Positions 1-8,062 of a DNA stretch of 12,442 nt are shown here, piece after piece (within the stretch, counting starts at the first letter, position 1; every line of letters begins with the position of its first letter). Under the pieces are notes generated by a model, which was not told the DNA's origin, searched no databases, and saw nothing but the letters and a program-made list of their open reading frames with translations. This stretch comes from Smithellaceae bacterium (GTDB taxonomy: Bacteria > Desulfobacterota > Syntrophia > Syntrophales > Smithellaceae). The stretch covers positions 1 to 12,442 of the forward strand of contig JAQVLL010000022.1 in NCBI GenBank assembly GCA_028704195.1, read 5' to 3'. The position numbers and the translations under genes were made by a program.

Positions 1-2915
1 TTTTCCTGTGCCGAAATCACCGCGACGGCTTTAGACCGGGAGGCCTTTTCAAAATAGCCGGCCAGCGTTTCTCTTACCTTTTGCGGCGTTGCGGAAAAAA
101 TCTGATCACGGAAAGACTGACGCATTTGATCTGTCACGCCGACGAAATGGCGGATCATGGCAACATAGCCGCGGCTGGACGGATCCAGCGGTTTATCCAG
201 CGCGCCGAGGGCGCTTATAATGGCCTTTTCCATGTCTTCGGCCTGCATATCGTTTTCGGAATAAAATTTCTGCGCTTCCTGAAAGACTCTCAGCGTTTTG
301 GCAATATGCGGATCACGGTATGAAAGAAACGCAAAAATGCCGAGCGTCGCGTCGAAGGAGGACATGCCTCCGTATGCACCGCCCTGAACGCGGATGTGCT
401 TGTAGAGGTAACTGTTCGAAAGCTCCCGGGATGTCAGCATCAGGATTGCCGATGAGGGATCATTGTACGGAGGGGCTTTCATTGCGCGGGCGACATAAGA
501 CACCTGCGTGGGAACGGCAATTCCAGCGGAAACAGGTGCAAGTACCGGCTGGTCCGGTCTGCCCGGACGTTGGCCCGCCGGCAGTTTTGTAAGCAGCCGT
601 TCGATATTCTCCCGGACCATCGCCAGGCCATCGGCCCCTGCGGTCATGTTGATGAGCAGGTTATTCCGGGTAAAGATGATGGTCTTTAGCCGTTCCAGTT
701 TCTCGCGCAGATTTTTCCGTGCCGCATCGGAATTATCCGATTGTTGCTGAACAAACCGCAGCTGGGTCCGGCCGTGCCATTGTTCGTCGCGGTATGCAGG
801 TAGTGTGAGCGCGGCACCCGCCGCCCGTTTGGCAAAGACATGACCAGACGGAACAACGGAGGACTGAAGACCGTTTTTTCGTTCAGCGATTAAATCGCGC
901 ATTCTTGCTTTGTGATCCAGATCTCCTGCGCAAAGGATGTCGCACACGATATTAATTGCTTCCGGGATATTGCGATAGAGCGCCTTGAAGGAGAAGATCA
1001 TTTTTTGCCAGATGTCTGTCGCGTCGACCAGAAATCCGGCGGTGAGGTCATATCCGAATCCGCCCATGTTGAGCGCGATGCGCCTGGACATTTCGTCATA
1101 CGTAAAACCCGCCGCCCCCATGCCGCCCGTGATTTTTCCCAGAAGGGGCAGGTAGGGCTGCAGGTCTTCGGACACGTGGGAAATATCAAAAGCCAGGTCA
1201 ATATAAGCAATCCCGTTGGTGAACAGGTCATGCTCCAGAACCGGCACAGAGGAAAGGACCTTATGTTCAGTCGGGATGGTTTCCACCTGCCTGGGAATAT
1301 CCGCCAGCCTTAATTTGGGGAGGGATGCCGCAGCTTCCGGCGAATCGGTTTGGGCCTGAAACGCTTTCAGACGCGCAGCCTGTTCATCGATTTCGCGCAG
1401 TTGCTCCTTCGAAAAGCCGTTTTTCAATGCAGTCATCTTCCGCTTTATTTTTTCTTCATTCTTCCGGCTGAAGTCGGGATCAGGTTCCAGAACGGCGAGA
1501 AGACGATGTGGATTGTCCACAAGCCACTTTCGGGTCATTTTCTGGAATATCTGCGGATCATCTGCCCAGAGATTTCGGATACGTTCAATGGCTTTTGCAA
1601 AATCAAGGCCTGCCAGGGGATCTCCGTCGTAGAGCCAGGTCTGAAAGACATTGCTCATCAGGGTAATGCCATAGGGGTAAGAGCCTCTGGAGATTTCCTT
1701 TCCGTGAAATTCGACCTGGTGCAGAATGCCTTCAATCAGTTCCCTGTCAAATCCTTTCTCTACAATATTTTCCACAGAGCCAAGAATCAGCTTTTCAATT
1801 TTCTGGATGTCTTTGTGTTGCACATTGCGCAGACCGGCGCAAAACATCAACTGCTTCAAATCCGATTCCATACCGGAGACGGGTGTCATGTCCTCTCCGA
1901 GGCCCGAGTCAATCAGTGCCTGCCGAAGGGGACTGGCCGCGCTGCCCACCAGCAGACCGGAAAGAATTTCCAGAAGAAGGGCTGTTTCAAAATCTTTATT
2001 TTCAGCCAGCATCCATGCCATGTTGACAGCGGTTCTGTTCGTGATAGATTCGTTCTTATCCACGGGGTACGTTCCGGTAATACGTTTTGGTGTGGGGAAA
2101 AAAGGCTGGCTTTTGATTGAAGAATCAACATCCACGCGGTCAAAGCCGTCCAGTATTTCAGCCAGAAACTGCAGATGGTCGGAGGTGGGAATATCACCAT
2201 ACAGAAAGAATCGCGCATTGGTCGGAGAGTAATACTTCCGGTGAAAATCCCTGAATTGTTCATACGTCAGATCGGGAATTACGTCCGGATTGCCCCCGGA
2301 ATCCAGGGCGTAAATGGTGTCGGGATAAAGATTTTCCTGGATGTCTTTGTACATCAGTGAATCCGGGGACGAATAGACTCCTTTCATTTCATTAAAGACA
2401 ATGCCGGAAATGATCAGATCGCTTTCGATGTTGCCGGGATCGGCAAATTCCAGGTGATGGCCTTCCTGTAGAAAGGTTTCTTTGAGCATGCGGGGGTGAA
2501 GAACCAGATCCGTGTATACGCGGGCAAGATTGAAGAAGTCCGTCTTGATCTGACTGGCCACCGGATAAACCGTTTTGTCCGGGTAGGTAAAGGCATTGAT
2601 GAATGTCTGCATGGTGGAGCGTATCAGCTCTTTGAAGGCATCCTTGAGTGGATATTTTTTTGAGCCGGCCAGAACGGAATGCTCCAGAATATGGGGGAGG
2701 CCTGTCGAGTCCTCGGGCGGTGTCCGAAAACCAATGGCGTATAAATTCTCACGGTCAAAGGCATGCAGATGCAAAACTTTTGCACCGGTTTTGATGTGTT
2801 CTATTTCATACGCGGTAAGGCGCATGGCCTCAATGGGTTCCACCCGCAGCACTTTGAAGCCGCCTAACTGATCGCCGCCTTGCATGGTTGGTTCCGGGAC
2901 ATTTGCTTGAGGCAT
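1..2915 (-). CDS. M16C-family zinc metallopeptidase (presequence protease-like), C-terminus cut by window edge
   Basis: Reading from ATG 2915 the frame stays open to base 1, giving 971 residues with no stop in the window. M16C (PreP/Cym1) enzymes are about 970-1000 residues, so nearly the whole protein is present. Such enzymes enclose and degrade short unfolded peptides. The inverted zinc motif HILEH lies at residues 75-79 (H75 and H79 ligands, E78 catalytic base) and the third ligand E176 lies in NEMKG. Near the end, RVQGGAY (R842, Y848) matches the conserved Arg/Tyr substrate-contact pair of the C-terminal half. By family layout, residues about 25-240 are the catalytic domain, 270-450 the second M16 domain, 470-720 the M16C-associated linker domain, and the rest the C-terminal half. 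No signal peptide is visible, so it is probably cytoplasmic. AAGGAG at 2931-2926, 10 bases upstream, supports the start. It follows the DUF3047-OmpA gene by 34 bases and is probably last or late in that operon. Peptide substrates are unknown. Confidence 0.9.
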   Translation of the reverse strand, partial: MPQANVPEPTMQGGDQLGGFKVLRVEPIEAMRLTAYEIEHIKTGAKVLHLHAFDRENLYAIGFRTPPEDSTGLPHILEHSVLAGSKKYPLKDAFKELIRSTMQTFINAFTYPDKTVYPVASQIKTDFFNLARVYTDLVLHPRMLKETFLQEGHHLEFADPGNIESDLIISGIVFNEMKGVYSSPDSLMYKDIQENLYPDTIYALDSGGNPDVIPDLTYEQFRDFHRKYYSPTNARFFLYGDIPTSDHLQFLAEILDGFDRVDVDSSIKSQPFFPTPKRITGTYPVDKNESITNRTAVNMAWMLAENKDFETALLLEILSGLLVGSAASPLRQALIDSGLGEDMTPVSGMESDLKQLMFCAGLRNVQHKDIQKIEKLILGSVENIVEKGFDRELIEGILHQVEFHGKEISRGSYPYGITLMSNVFQTWLYDGDPLAGLDFAKAIERIRNLWADDPQIFQKMTRKWLVDNPHRLLAVLEPDPDFSRKNEEKIKRKMTALKNGFSKEQLREIDEQAARLKAFQAQTDSPEAAASLPKLRLADIPRQVETIPTEHKVLSSVPVLEHDLFTNGIAYIDLAFDISHVSEDLQPYLPLLGKITGGMGAAGFTYDEMSRRIALNMGGFGYDLTAGFLVDATDIWQKMIFSFKALYRNIPEAINIVCDILCAGDLDHKARMRDLIAERKNGLQSSVVPSGHVFAKRAAGAALTLPAYRDEQWHGRTQLRFVQQQSDNSDAARKNLREKLERLKTIIFTRNNLLINMTAGADGLAMVRENIERLLTKLPAGQRPGRPDQPVLAPVSAGIAVPTQVSYVARAMKAPPYNDPSSAILMLTSRELSNSYLYKHIRVQGGAYGGMSSFDATLGIFAFLSYRDPHIAKTLRVFQEAQKFYSENDMQAEDMEKAIISALGALDKPLDPSSRGYVAMIRHFVGVTDQMRQSFRDQIFSATPQKVRETLAGYFEKASRSKAVAVISAQE

Positions 2916-2925
2916 TCCTGTTACG

Positions 2926-2931
2926 CTCCTT
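2926..2931 (-). promoter_or_regulatory. Ribosome binding site for the M16C peptidase
   Basis: AAGGAG on the minus strand lies 10 bases before ATG 2915. It decides that start over the internal Met at residue 11, which has no comparable site. Confidence 0.6.
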
Positions 2932-2949
2932 ATTCCGTGGATTGGTTTA

Positions 2950-4128
2950 TTATGGGCAGTCCTGAATCATGACCCGGCGGTTTTTCAGCTGACCTTCCAG
3001 CGTGCCGTTGTCGGCAATCGGTTCGGATGACCCTACGCCTTTGACGATCAGGCGTTCCGGGTCGATGCTGAATTTTTCGACGAGATAATTTTTCACACCT
3101 TCGGCTCGCTGACGGGACAATTCCATGTTGTAAGTCTCTGAACCCACATTGTCCGTGTGGCCGGTAATCGTCAGATTCTCTTTCGGATTCTTCACCAGAT
3201 ATTCCAGGATGATTGGTGCCTTGTTGTCAAGACTTTGATGGACATACGTTGAATTGGTTTCAAATTCAACGCTGATATTGAGACAGCTGGCCTTGCTGAA
3301 GTCCTCCCTGCCCGGTATTTCTATGGGGGCCCTCGGAATAGATTTCCGTTTCGGGGCTGAAATAACGGGGGTTCGGGCGACAATTTTTTCCTTGGCGGCT
3401 TGGGTTACCGCGATATCTTTCACCTCACTGCTGAAGAATATATTACCAATCATGCCTTCGGCAGAAGTCTTTGTGCGCTGGGTGTTGATATGAACCTGAA
3501 CGCCGGTGGTTACGCCCAGCGGTTCACCGCCATTGATGTCGGCAAAAAGCCTTTTATAATCTTCATAGATATTGCGCCGTTCTGTGTACCATTGGCCTGT
3601 TTTGTCCGTTTTATTTCTCAGGACAACATAGCGCATTTTATCTCCGCCTATCTGCTTGCTGCGGCCACTCCATCCTTTGGGGGCTTCATTGTCCCAGACG
3701 TAGCCGACGACCGGCGTGTTCAGCACGGCCGGGAATCCCGTTTCCTTGAAAGCGACATAAACCTGCAGGGCCTGGTCATCCGTCTCTTTTTTGCGGACAT
3801 CTCCTCCGGCAGGAAGTTTATTGACCTTCCAGCGCCACGAGATAATTGGAAAATCTTTCACGTTTACCCGGGCAGATGTGCGGACGCCAAAAGACGTGTT
3901 GCCCTGGGAGAATAAATGCATGTAATAACTTGCCCCGTCTTTCCCGATTTTCAATGTCGGTGTGCCGGCTTTTTTATCCAAAACCCAGCCTGGGGGCACT
4001 CCGCCCGGCATCTCCGCGGATCGGAACCTGGTTACCGGAACGACCGACGCACGAGCGACTGCGCAAATCGAAACGACTATAAAAATGGACAGAATACAAC
4101 CCAGGACCGACAGTGTTCTTTTACTCAT
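2950..4128 (-). CDS. DUF3047 domain fused to OmpA-like peptidoglycan-binding domain, exported
   Basis: A 392-residue protein. Residues 1-27 form a signal peptide with a hydrophobic core and an A-R-A cleavage site before S28. Residues about 30-238 match the DUF3047 pattern: ISWRWKV near 97-102, a DDQA stretch at 117-120, YVAF near 124-127, and a G-Y-V-W-D segment at 142-146. A linker rich in Pro, Lys and Arg (about 245-275) leads to an OmpA C-terminal domain at about 285-389. There GHTDN (D326) and LSRQRA (R341) are 15 residues apart, the same spacing as the diaminopimelate-contacting Asp/Arg pair of E. coli OmpA. Product: a periplasmic or outer-membrane-associated protein held on peptidoglycan. 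The function of DUF3047 is unknown and I assign none. ATG 4128 was chosen because it begins a clean signal peptide and overlaps the pyrE stop in a coupled arrangement. An ATG at 4242 in the same frame would bury the signal and overlap pyrE by 122 bases. Confidence 0.85.
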   Translation of the reverse strand: MSKRTLSVLGCILSIFIVVSICAVARASVVPVTRFRSAEMPGGVPPGWVLDKKAGTPTLKIGKDGASYYMHLFSQGNTSFGVRTSARVNVKDFPIISWRWKVNKLPAGGDVRKKETDDQALQVYVAFKETGFPAVLNTPVVGYVWDNEAPKGWSGRSKQIGGDKMRYVVLRNKTDKTGQWYTERRNIYEDYKRLFADINGGEPLGVTTGVQVHINTQRTKTSAEGMIGNIFFSSEVKDIAVTQAAKEKIVARTPVISAPKRKSIPRAPIEIPGREDFSKASCLNISVEFETNSTYVHQSLDNKAPIILEYLVKNPKENLTITGHTDNVGSETYNMELSRQRAEGVKNYLVEKFSIDPERLIVKGVGSSEPIADNGTLEGQLKNRRVMIQDCP

Positions 4129-4711
4129 GACGGCCGGCAGCTTTCTGCGCTCGCAACGCCATGATTTCCGTTCGGGTAAAAACAGACTGCAGACGATCGA
4201 CATGCTTGAGAATATTTTCCTTGCCGCCTTCTTCACGATCAATCAGAGCGATCACGCGGTCAATGACCAGTCCGGCCCTGCGGGCATGTTCAATAGCAGT
4301 AATCGTGGAACCGCCCGTGGTGATCACATCATCGATGATAACAACCGTTTCGCCGGCTTCAACATTGCCTTCGACGGCGCTTTTCATGCCGTGATCTTTC
4401 ACATCTTTGCGCACGATAAATGATTTGACCGGCCTGCCCTTTTGATAGGAAACCACGGCGAGTGAATTGGCGATCGGATCGGCTCCCAGAGTGAGTCCTC
4501 CAGCCGCGGTGACCGGTGCGTCCTTAATCATGTCAAAAACAATTTCGCCGATCAGGTTCATCCCTTCAGGATCCAGGGTAGTTGGTTTGCAGTTGAAATA
4601 ATAATTGCTCTGCCGGCCCGAAGCCAGCGTAAATGGCGGATTTTCACTGTATTTGAAGGAACGCTGCAGGATGATTTCGCCAAGGCGTTCCTTTTTCTTT
4701 TGAATGCTCAT
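4121..4711 (-). CDS. pyrE: Orotate phosphoribosyltransferase
   Basis: 196 residues, a usual length for bacterial OPRT. The enzyme joins orotate to PRPP to give orotidine 5'-monophosphate in cytoplasmic de novo pyrimidine synthesis. The type I phosphoribosyltransferase PRPP loop is VVIIDDVITTGGS (residues 123-135), with the two acidic residues D127 and D128. The flexible catalytic loop is RKDVKDHG (101-108), equivalent to the Lys/Lys/His set of E. coli PyrE. The N-terminal FTLASGRQSNYYFN (27-40) is also typical of OPRT. GGAGG lies 10 bases before ATG 4711. The stop (TAA 4123-4121) lies inside the first codons of the DUF3047-OmpA gene (ATGAGTAA), so translation of that gene may be coupled to pyrE. 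No other pyrimidine gene is in the window. An orphan pyrE among envelope genes is unremarkable for its function but odd as an operon partner. Confidence 0.95.
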   Translation of the reverse strand: MSIQKKKERLGEIILQRSFKYSENPPFTLASGRQSNYYFNCKPTTLDPEGMNLIGEIVFDMIKDAPVTAAGGLTLGADPIANSLAVVSYQKGRPVKSFIVRKDVKDHGMKSAVEGNVEAGETVVIIDDVITTGGSTITAIEHARRAGLVIDRVIALIDREEGGKENILKHVDRLQSVFTRTEIMALRAQKAAGRHE

Positions 4712-4746
4712 GTGACGTTTTCCTCCGATAGAAAGATTTTCCAGGA

Positions 4747-5460
4747 TTAGGAATTATGATTGCTGATCACAAATTTGACGGGCAGTTCCGCCCATGTTTT
4801 ATAAGGGATGCCCGACTTTTTTGCCGGTTCAAATTTCCAGGCCTTGACCGCCTGGATGGCTGATTGATCCAGAACGGCATAGCCGGATGACTTTCGGATA
4901 ACAGCCTCGCCGACACGGCCGTTGACAAGAATTTCAGCTCCAATAAGGACAATGCCCTCATAGCCCTGTTGCCTCGCGACTTCCGGATAACCGGGCGGCG
5001 GGTTCTCGATGTAAAAGGGATGGCTGTTGGAACCGGCGGGCTCCTGGAGGGCCGTATCCCCATTCCTGTCAGAGCCGGAAACAGGGACCTGGCTGTCTGC
5101 CACGGTATAGTTGATTGTTTCATGACTGGATGGAGCTGCCGCCTGGTCAGTGGCCGCCGGTTTAACTGATGAAGGAACTGCTTCGCCACTTTCATAGATG
5201 CGTTTCGCGGCACTTGCTTTTGGAGCCACACGGGTTTTGATGGATGGAACAGATGCAGTCCAGACGCGGTTTTCCGGAACGGGTACATGAGACGATTCGT
5301 GTTTTGCGGCAAAGGACACCCACATAAAATCCAGTTTGCCTAAGTCCCGCTGGATCACTGCATTGCCGGACAGACTGAAAACCAGGATGGCTGCCGCCAA
5401 CCCGTGCAGACCGAGCGATGCGCAAATTCCCATCAGTTTATTTTGTTTCCGTGCTTCCAT
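4747..5460 (-). CDS. TonB-family energy transducer
   Basis: 237 residues with the standard TonB layout: a short cytoplasmic N-terminus, one membrane helix at about 8-30, a low-complexity periplasmic linker rich in Ser, Pro and Ala (about 55-145), and a TonB C-terminal domain at about 150-233. The C-terminal domain begins with the PPPGYPEVARQQGYEG pattern, contains NGRVGEAVIRKSSGY, and ends AWKFEPAKKSGIPYKTW. His19 sits in the membrane helix, as in E. coli TonB, where it is needed for coupling to ExbB/ExbD. TonB proteins pass proton-motive energy to outer-membrane receptors. No ExbB, ExbD or receptor gene is in view, so the partner is unknown and I avoid the symbol tonB. The linker lacks the long Pro-Lys/Pro-Glu repeats of classical TonB. 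Its start is 11 bases after the metH stop with only a weak purine-rich site upstream, suggesting coupling to metH. The stop is TAA at 4749-4747. Confidence 0.88.
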   Translation of the reverse strand: MEARKQNKLMGICASLGLHGLAAAILVFSLSGNAVIQRDLGKLDFMWVSFAAKHESSHVPVPENRVWTASVPSIKTRVAPKASAAKRIYESGEAVPSSVKPAATDQAAAPSSHETINYTVADSQVPVSGSDRNGDTALQEPAGSNSHPFYIENPPPGYPEVARQQGYEGIVLIGAEILVNGRVGEAVIRKSSGYAVLDQSAIQAVKAWKFEPAKKSGIPYKTWAELPVKFVISNHNS

Positions 5461-5471
5461 GAACGTTCGTT

Positions 5472-7880
5472 TTATTTTTTCAGTAATTGATCAACGACCC
5501 TGACAGCGGCCACGCCGTCTTTGGCAAAGGACGCACCAATGGATTCGGCATAAGCCTGGGTCACCACAGCGCCGCCGACGAGAAAATCTGTCTTGATTCC
5601 CCGGGCACGCGCCAGGCTGATGATGTCTTTCATATTGACCATGGTTGTCGTCATCAGGGCGGAAAGCCCGATCACATCCGGTTTTTCTTTTTTAGCTGCC
5701 TCAATAATGTCCTCATACTGAACATCCTTGCCCAGGTCAATGACGAAATAACCGTAATTTCTCAAAAGCAGTGCGACAATGTTTTTGCCGATATCGTGGA
5801 TGTCACCCTTGACGGTAGCGAGCAACACTTTTCCCTTATTGCCGTCCGCCGATTTTTTAAGGTGCGGTTCCAGGAAAGCCAGTGCTTTTTTCATGGCTTC
5901 TGCCGCCGCCATCAGCTGCGGCAGAAAATAAATTTTTTTCTCGTATAAATCCCCCACGTGCACAATGGCCGGGATCAGGATTTCATCAACCAGCCGGTTG
6001 GCCGGCCGGCCTGCTTTGAGCATATCCTCGATTAAAGCCGTGATATGCTCCCGGTCTCCATCCAGAACAGCCGCGGTGACCTTTTCTTCGGGAGAGGCGG
6101 CAGCCGGCGAAACCGTTTTGGGTGAAGCATCGCCGGCGGGCTGTGCAAAATGATGAATAAAATGCAGGGCGGCCTTTTCTCTGGCAATGAGTGCGTCTCC
6201 CGCCTTTTTCACGTTCATCAGCTCCACACTGGCCGGATTGGCAATTGCCATGGTCAGTCCGCTGTACTGCGCCATGGCCAGAAACGCGGCATTGAGCCAG
6301 GGGCGTCCCGGCATGCCGAAAGAAACGTTGGACAACCCGAGGATGGTTTTACTCTTAAAGGTTTTTCTGCACCAGCTTACGGTGGCCAGAGTTTCTTTTG
6401 CGGCCTGCGCGTCTGAAGCAACCGCCATCACCAGGCCGTCCACGACAAAATCGTCTTTGGTCAGGCCAAACTTCTGGGCTTTTTGAAAAATTGCCTGAAT
6501 CACCGCCTGGCGTTTTTTGGCGGTTTTCGGAATATCGCCGTCCGTTAACGGAAGCAGAATGAACATCGCACCGTATTTTGCGGCCAGCGGCATGAGCCTT
6601 GCCAGCTTTTCTTTTTCTCCGGAAATGGAGTTGATCAGCATGCGCCCCGGATAAATCCTGAGGGCCGCTTCAATAGTTTCCACCCTGGAGGAATCAATCA
6701 CCAGCGGCAGCCGTGTGGACGTGGATAAAAGACTGATTACTTTTTTGATCGTCTTCACTTCGTCAATACCCGGCTGGCCGACGTTGACGTCCAGAAGGGA
6801 AGCGCCCTGCCTTTCCTGTTCCTGGGCCATCTGACGGATGATAGAGAGTTTGCCTTCCAAAAGCTCTTCCTGCAGGGCTTTTTTGCCTGTTGGATTGATT
6901 CTTTCCCCGATCACAAAGAGCGGTTGATTTTCATCCAGATGCAGAAAGCTTCGCGGGGAACTGAGAGCGGCTATGGAAGCAAGGCGTGGTTTTGGCGGTT
7001 TTCTGCCACCGATGGCTTTTGTCAAAGCCGCGATATGTTCCGCTGTTGTTCCGCAGCAGCCTCCCACCAGATTGGCGCCTGCGGACAGCAGTTTTCGGGC
7101 ATGGCCGGCAAACGTTTTGGCGTCCATGTCGAAGACTGTTTTTAAACCTTCAAGCCGGGGAATTCCGGCATTGGGTTTGGCCAGAAGGGGAACCGTCGCG
7201 TATGGCTTCATCGCGGCGATAAACTCCACCATTTGTTCGGGGCCGGCGGAACAATTGCACCCCACGGCATCCGCACCCAGGCTTTGCAGTGTGATGAGCG
7301 CACTTTCCGGAGGGGTGCCCCCCAGTGTGTGTCCGTCTTTTTCAAACGTCATGGACGCTACGGTAAAAATGTCCGAAAGCTCTTTCACCGCCAGCAGGGC
7401 TGCTCGCGTTTCCTGGATGTCAATCATGGTTTCGATCACGATCAGGTCACAACCGCCGTCGATCAGGCCGCGCGCCTGTTCTTTGAACGCATCCACAGCT
7501 TCCTCAAAGCCGAGCGGACCGAAGGGGTCGACGAATAAACCGGTAGGGCCGATATCCCCGGCAACGAGCGCTTTTTTTCCACAAGCCTGTCTGGCCAGGC
7601 GCGCGAGCTCCAGGTTCACCGAATAAACATCTTTTTTTACGCCGTATTGCTTCAGCTTGAAACGATTCGCGCCGAAGCTGCAGGTATAGATAATCTGAGC
7701 TCCCGCTTTCACGTAGGCAGCATGAACTTCCTGAATGACCGTCGGGTTTTTCAGACACCAGATTTCCGGACAGGCCCCCGCAGGCAACCCTTTTTTCTGC
7801 AGCTCGGTGCCGGTTGCCCCGTCCAGTATAACCACCTGTTTATTTAGAAGATTTTTAATTTTAATGTTTTTATTAGCCAT
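5472..7880 (-). CDS. metH: Cobalamin-dependent methionine synthase, short form without the reactivation domain
   Basis: 802 residues in three modules. Residues 1-290 are the homocysteine-binding barrel, with zinc cysteines C210 (GCNC) and C275/C276 (GGCCGTT). Residues about 320-570 are the methyltetrahydrofolate (pterin) barrel, starting FVIGERINPTG and including DVNVGQPG (364-371). Residues about 590-800 are the cobalamin cap and Rossmann-type B12 domain, with D693-x-H695-x-x-G698 (GDIHDIGKN), H695 being the expected lower cobalt ligand, and a GLSALMTT segment at 738-745. The enzyme transfers the methyl of 5-methyltetrahydrofolate through cobalamin to homocysteine, giving methionine in the cytoplasm. 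E. coli MetH is about 1,227 residues. The AdoMet-binding activation domain is absent here and the frame ends cleanly with a stop, so this is a natural short form like that of Thermotoga, not a truncation. A methyltransferase for another methyl donor is possible but less likely. The AGGGG before ATG 7880 is rather close to the start. Confidence 0.93.
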   Translation of the reverse strand: MANKNIKIKNLLNKQVVILDGATGTELQKKGLPAGACPEIWCLKNPTVIQEVHAAYVKAGAQIIYTCSFGANRFKLKQYGVKKDVYSVNLELARLARQACGKKALVAGDIGPTGLFVDPFGPLGFEEAVDAFKEQARGLIDGGCDLIVIETMIDIQETRAALLAVKELSDIFTVASMTFEKDGHTLGGTPPESALITLQSLGADAVGCNCSAGPEQMVEFIAAMKPYATVPLLAKPNAGIPRLEGLKTVFDMDAKTFAGHARKLLSAGANLVGGCCGTTAEHIAALTKAIGGRKPPKPRLASIAALSSPRSFLHLDENQPLFVIGERINPTGKKALQEELLEGKLSIIRQMAQEQERQGASLLDVNVGQPGIDEVKTIKKVISLLSTSTRLPLVIDSSRVETIEAALRIYPGRMLINSISGEKEKLARLMPLAAKYGAMFILLPLTDGDIPKTAKKRQAVIQAIFQKAQKFGLTKDDFVVDGLVMAVASDAQAAKETLATVSWCRKTFKSKTILGLSNVSFGMPGRPWLNAAFLAMAQYSGLTMAIANPASVELMNVKKAGDALIAREKAALHFIHHFAQPAGDASPKTVSPAAASPEEKVTAAVLDGDREHITALIEDMLKAGRPANRLVDEILIPAIVHVGDLYEKKIYFLPQLMAAAEAMKKALAFLEPHLKKSADGNKGKVLLATVKGDIHDIGKNIVALLLRNYGYFVIDLGKDVQYEDIIEAAKKEKPDVIGLSALMTTTMVNMKDIISLARARGIKTDFLVGGAVVTQAYAESIGASFAKDGVAAVRVVDQLLKK

Positions 7881-8062
7881 TGCCCCTGAACCGGATGTGT
7901 TTTGTTAACGCTGTCCATATACCATCTTTGGAACAAGAAGTGGAATCTTTTTTTTTGGTTGAATAATCATCAAATCCTCTTGAACATCAAGTAATTATCT
8001 TTACATCATGTTCTGTTGGATGCCGGTTGAAAAACCTGAAGCGTCGAGGGTGCGGGTTTCTT
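7881..8062 (-). promoter_or_regulatory. Upstream region of metH; no riboswitch recognised
   Basis: This 182-base gap separates the ATP-grasp gene from metH and is the most likely place for a metH promoter. It is AT-rich near metH. On the minus strand there are only weak promoter-like pairs, such as TTGATG (7988-7983) with ATTATT 17 bases downstream. A small inverted repeat, CTTGA-ACA-TCAAG (7979-7991), overlaps this candidate. I searched by eye for the cobalamin riboswitch B12 box (GCCACTG) and a SAM riboswitch fold and found neither. I also see no convincing terminator (GC hairpin plus T run) after the ATP-grasp gene. Confidence 0.3.

Noticed and set aside
1350..2120. Plus-strand open frame of 256 codons
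   Set aside because: It lies fully within the M16C peptidase gene on the other strand, which has an intact frame and conserved zinc ligands.
4129..4242. Upstream in-frame start at 4242 for the DUF3047-OmpA protein
   Set aside because: It would add 38 residues before a clean signal peptide and overlap pyrE by 122 bases. ATG 4128 gives a normal exported protein.
6973..7626. Plus-strand open frame of 217 codons
   Set aside because: Antisense shadow of metH, low complexity and rich in Ser, Ala and Pro, with no motif.
7881..8062. Possible cobalamin riboswitch before metH
   Set aside because: No B12-box sequence and no extended conserved fold visible. The region is also short for one once promoter space is allowed.
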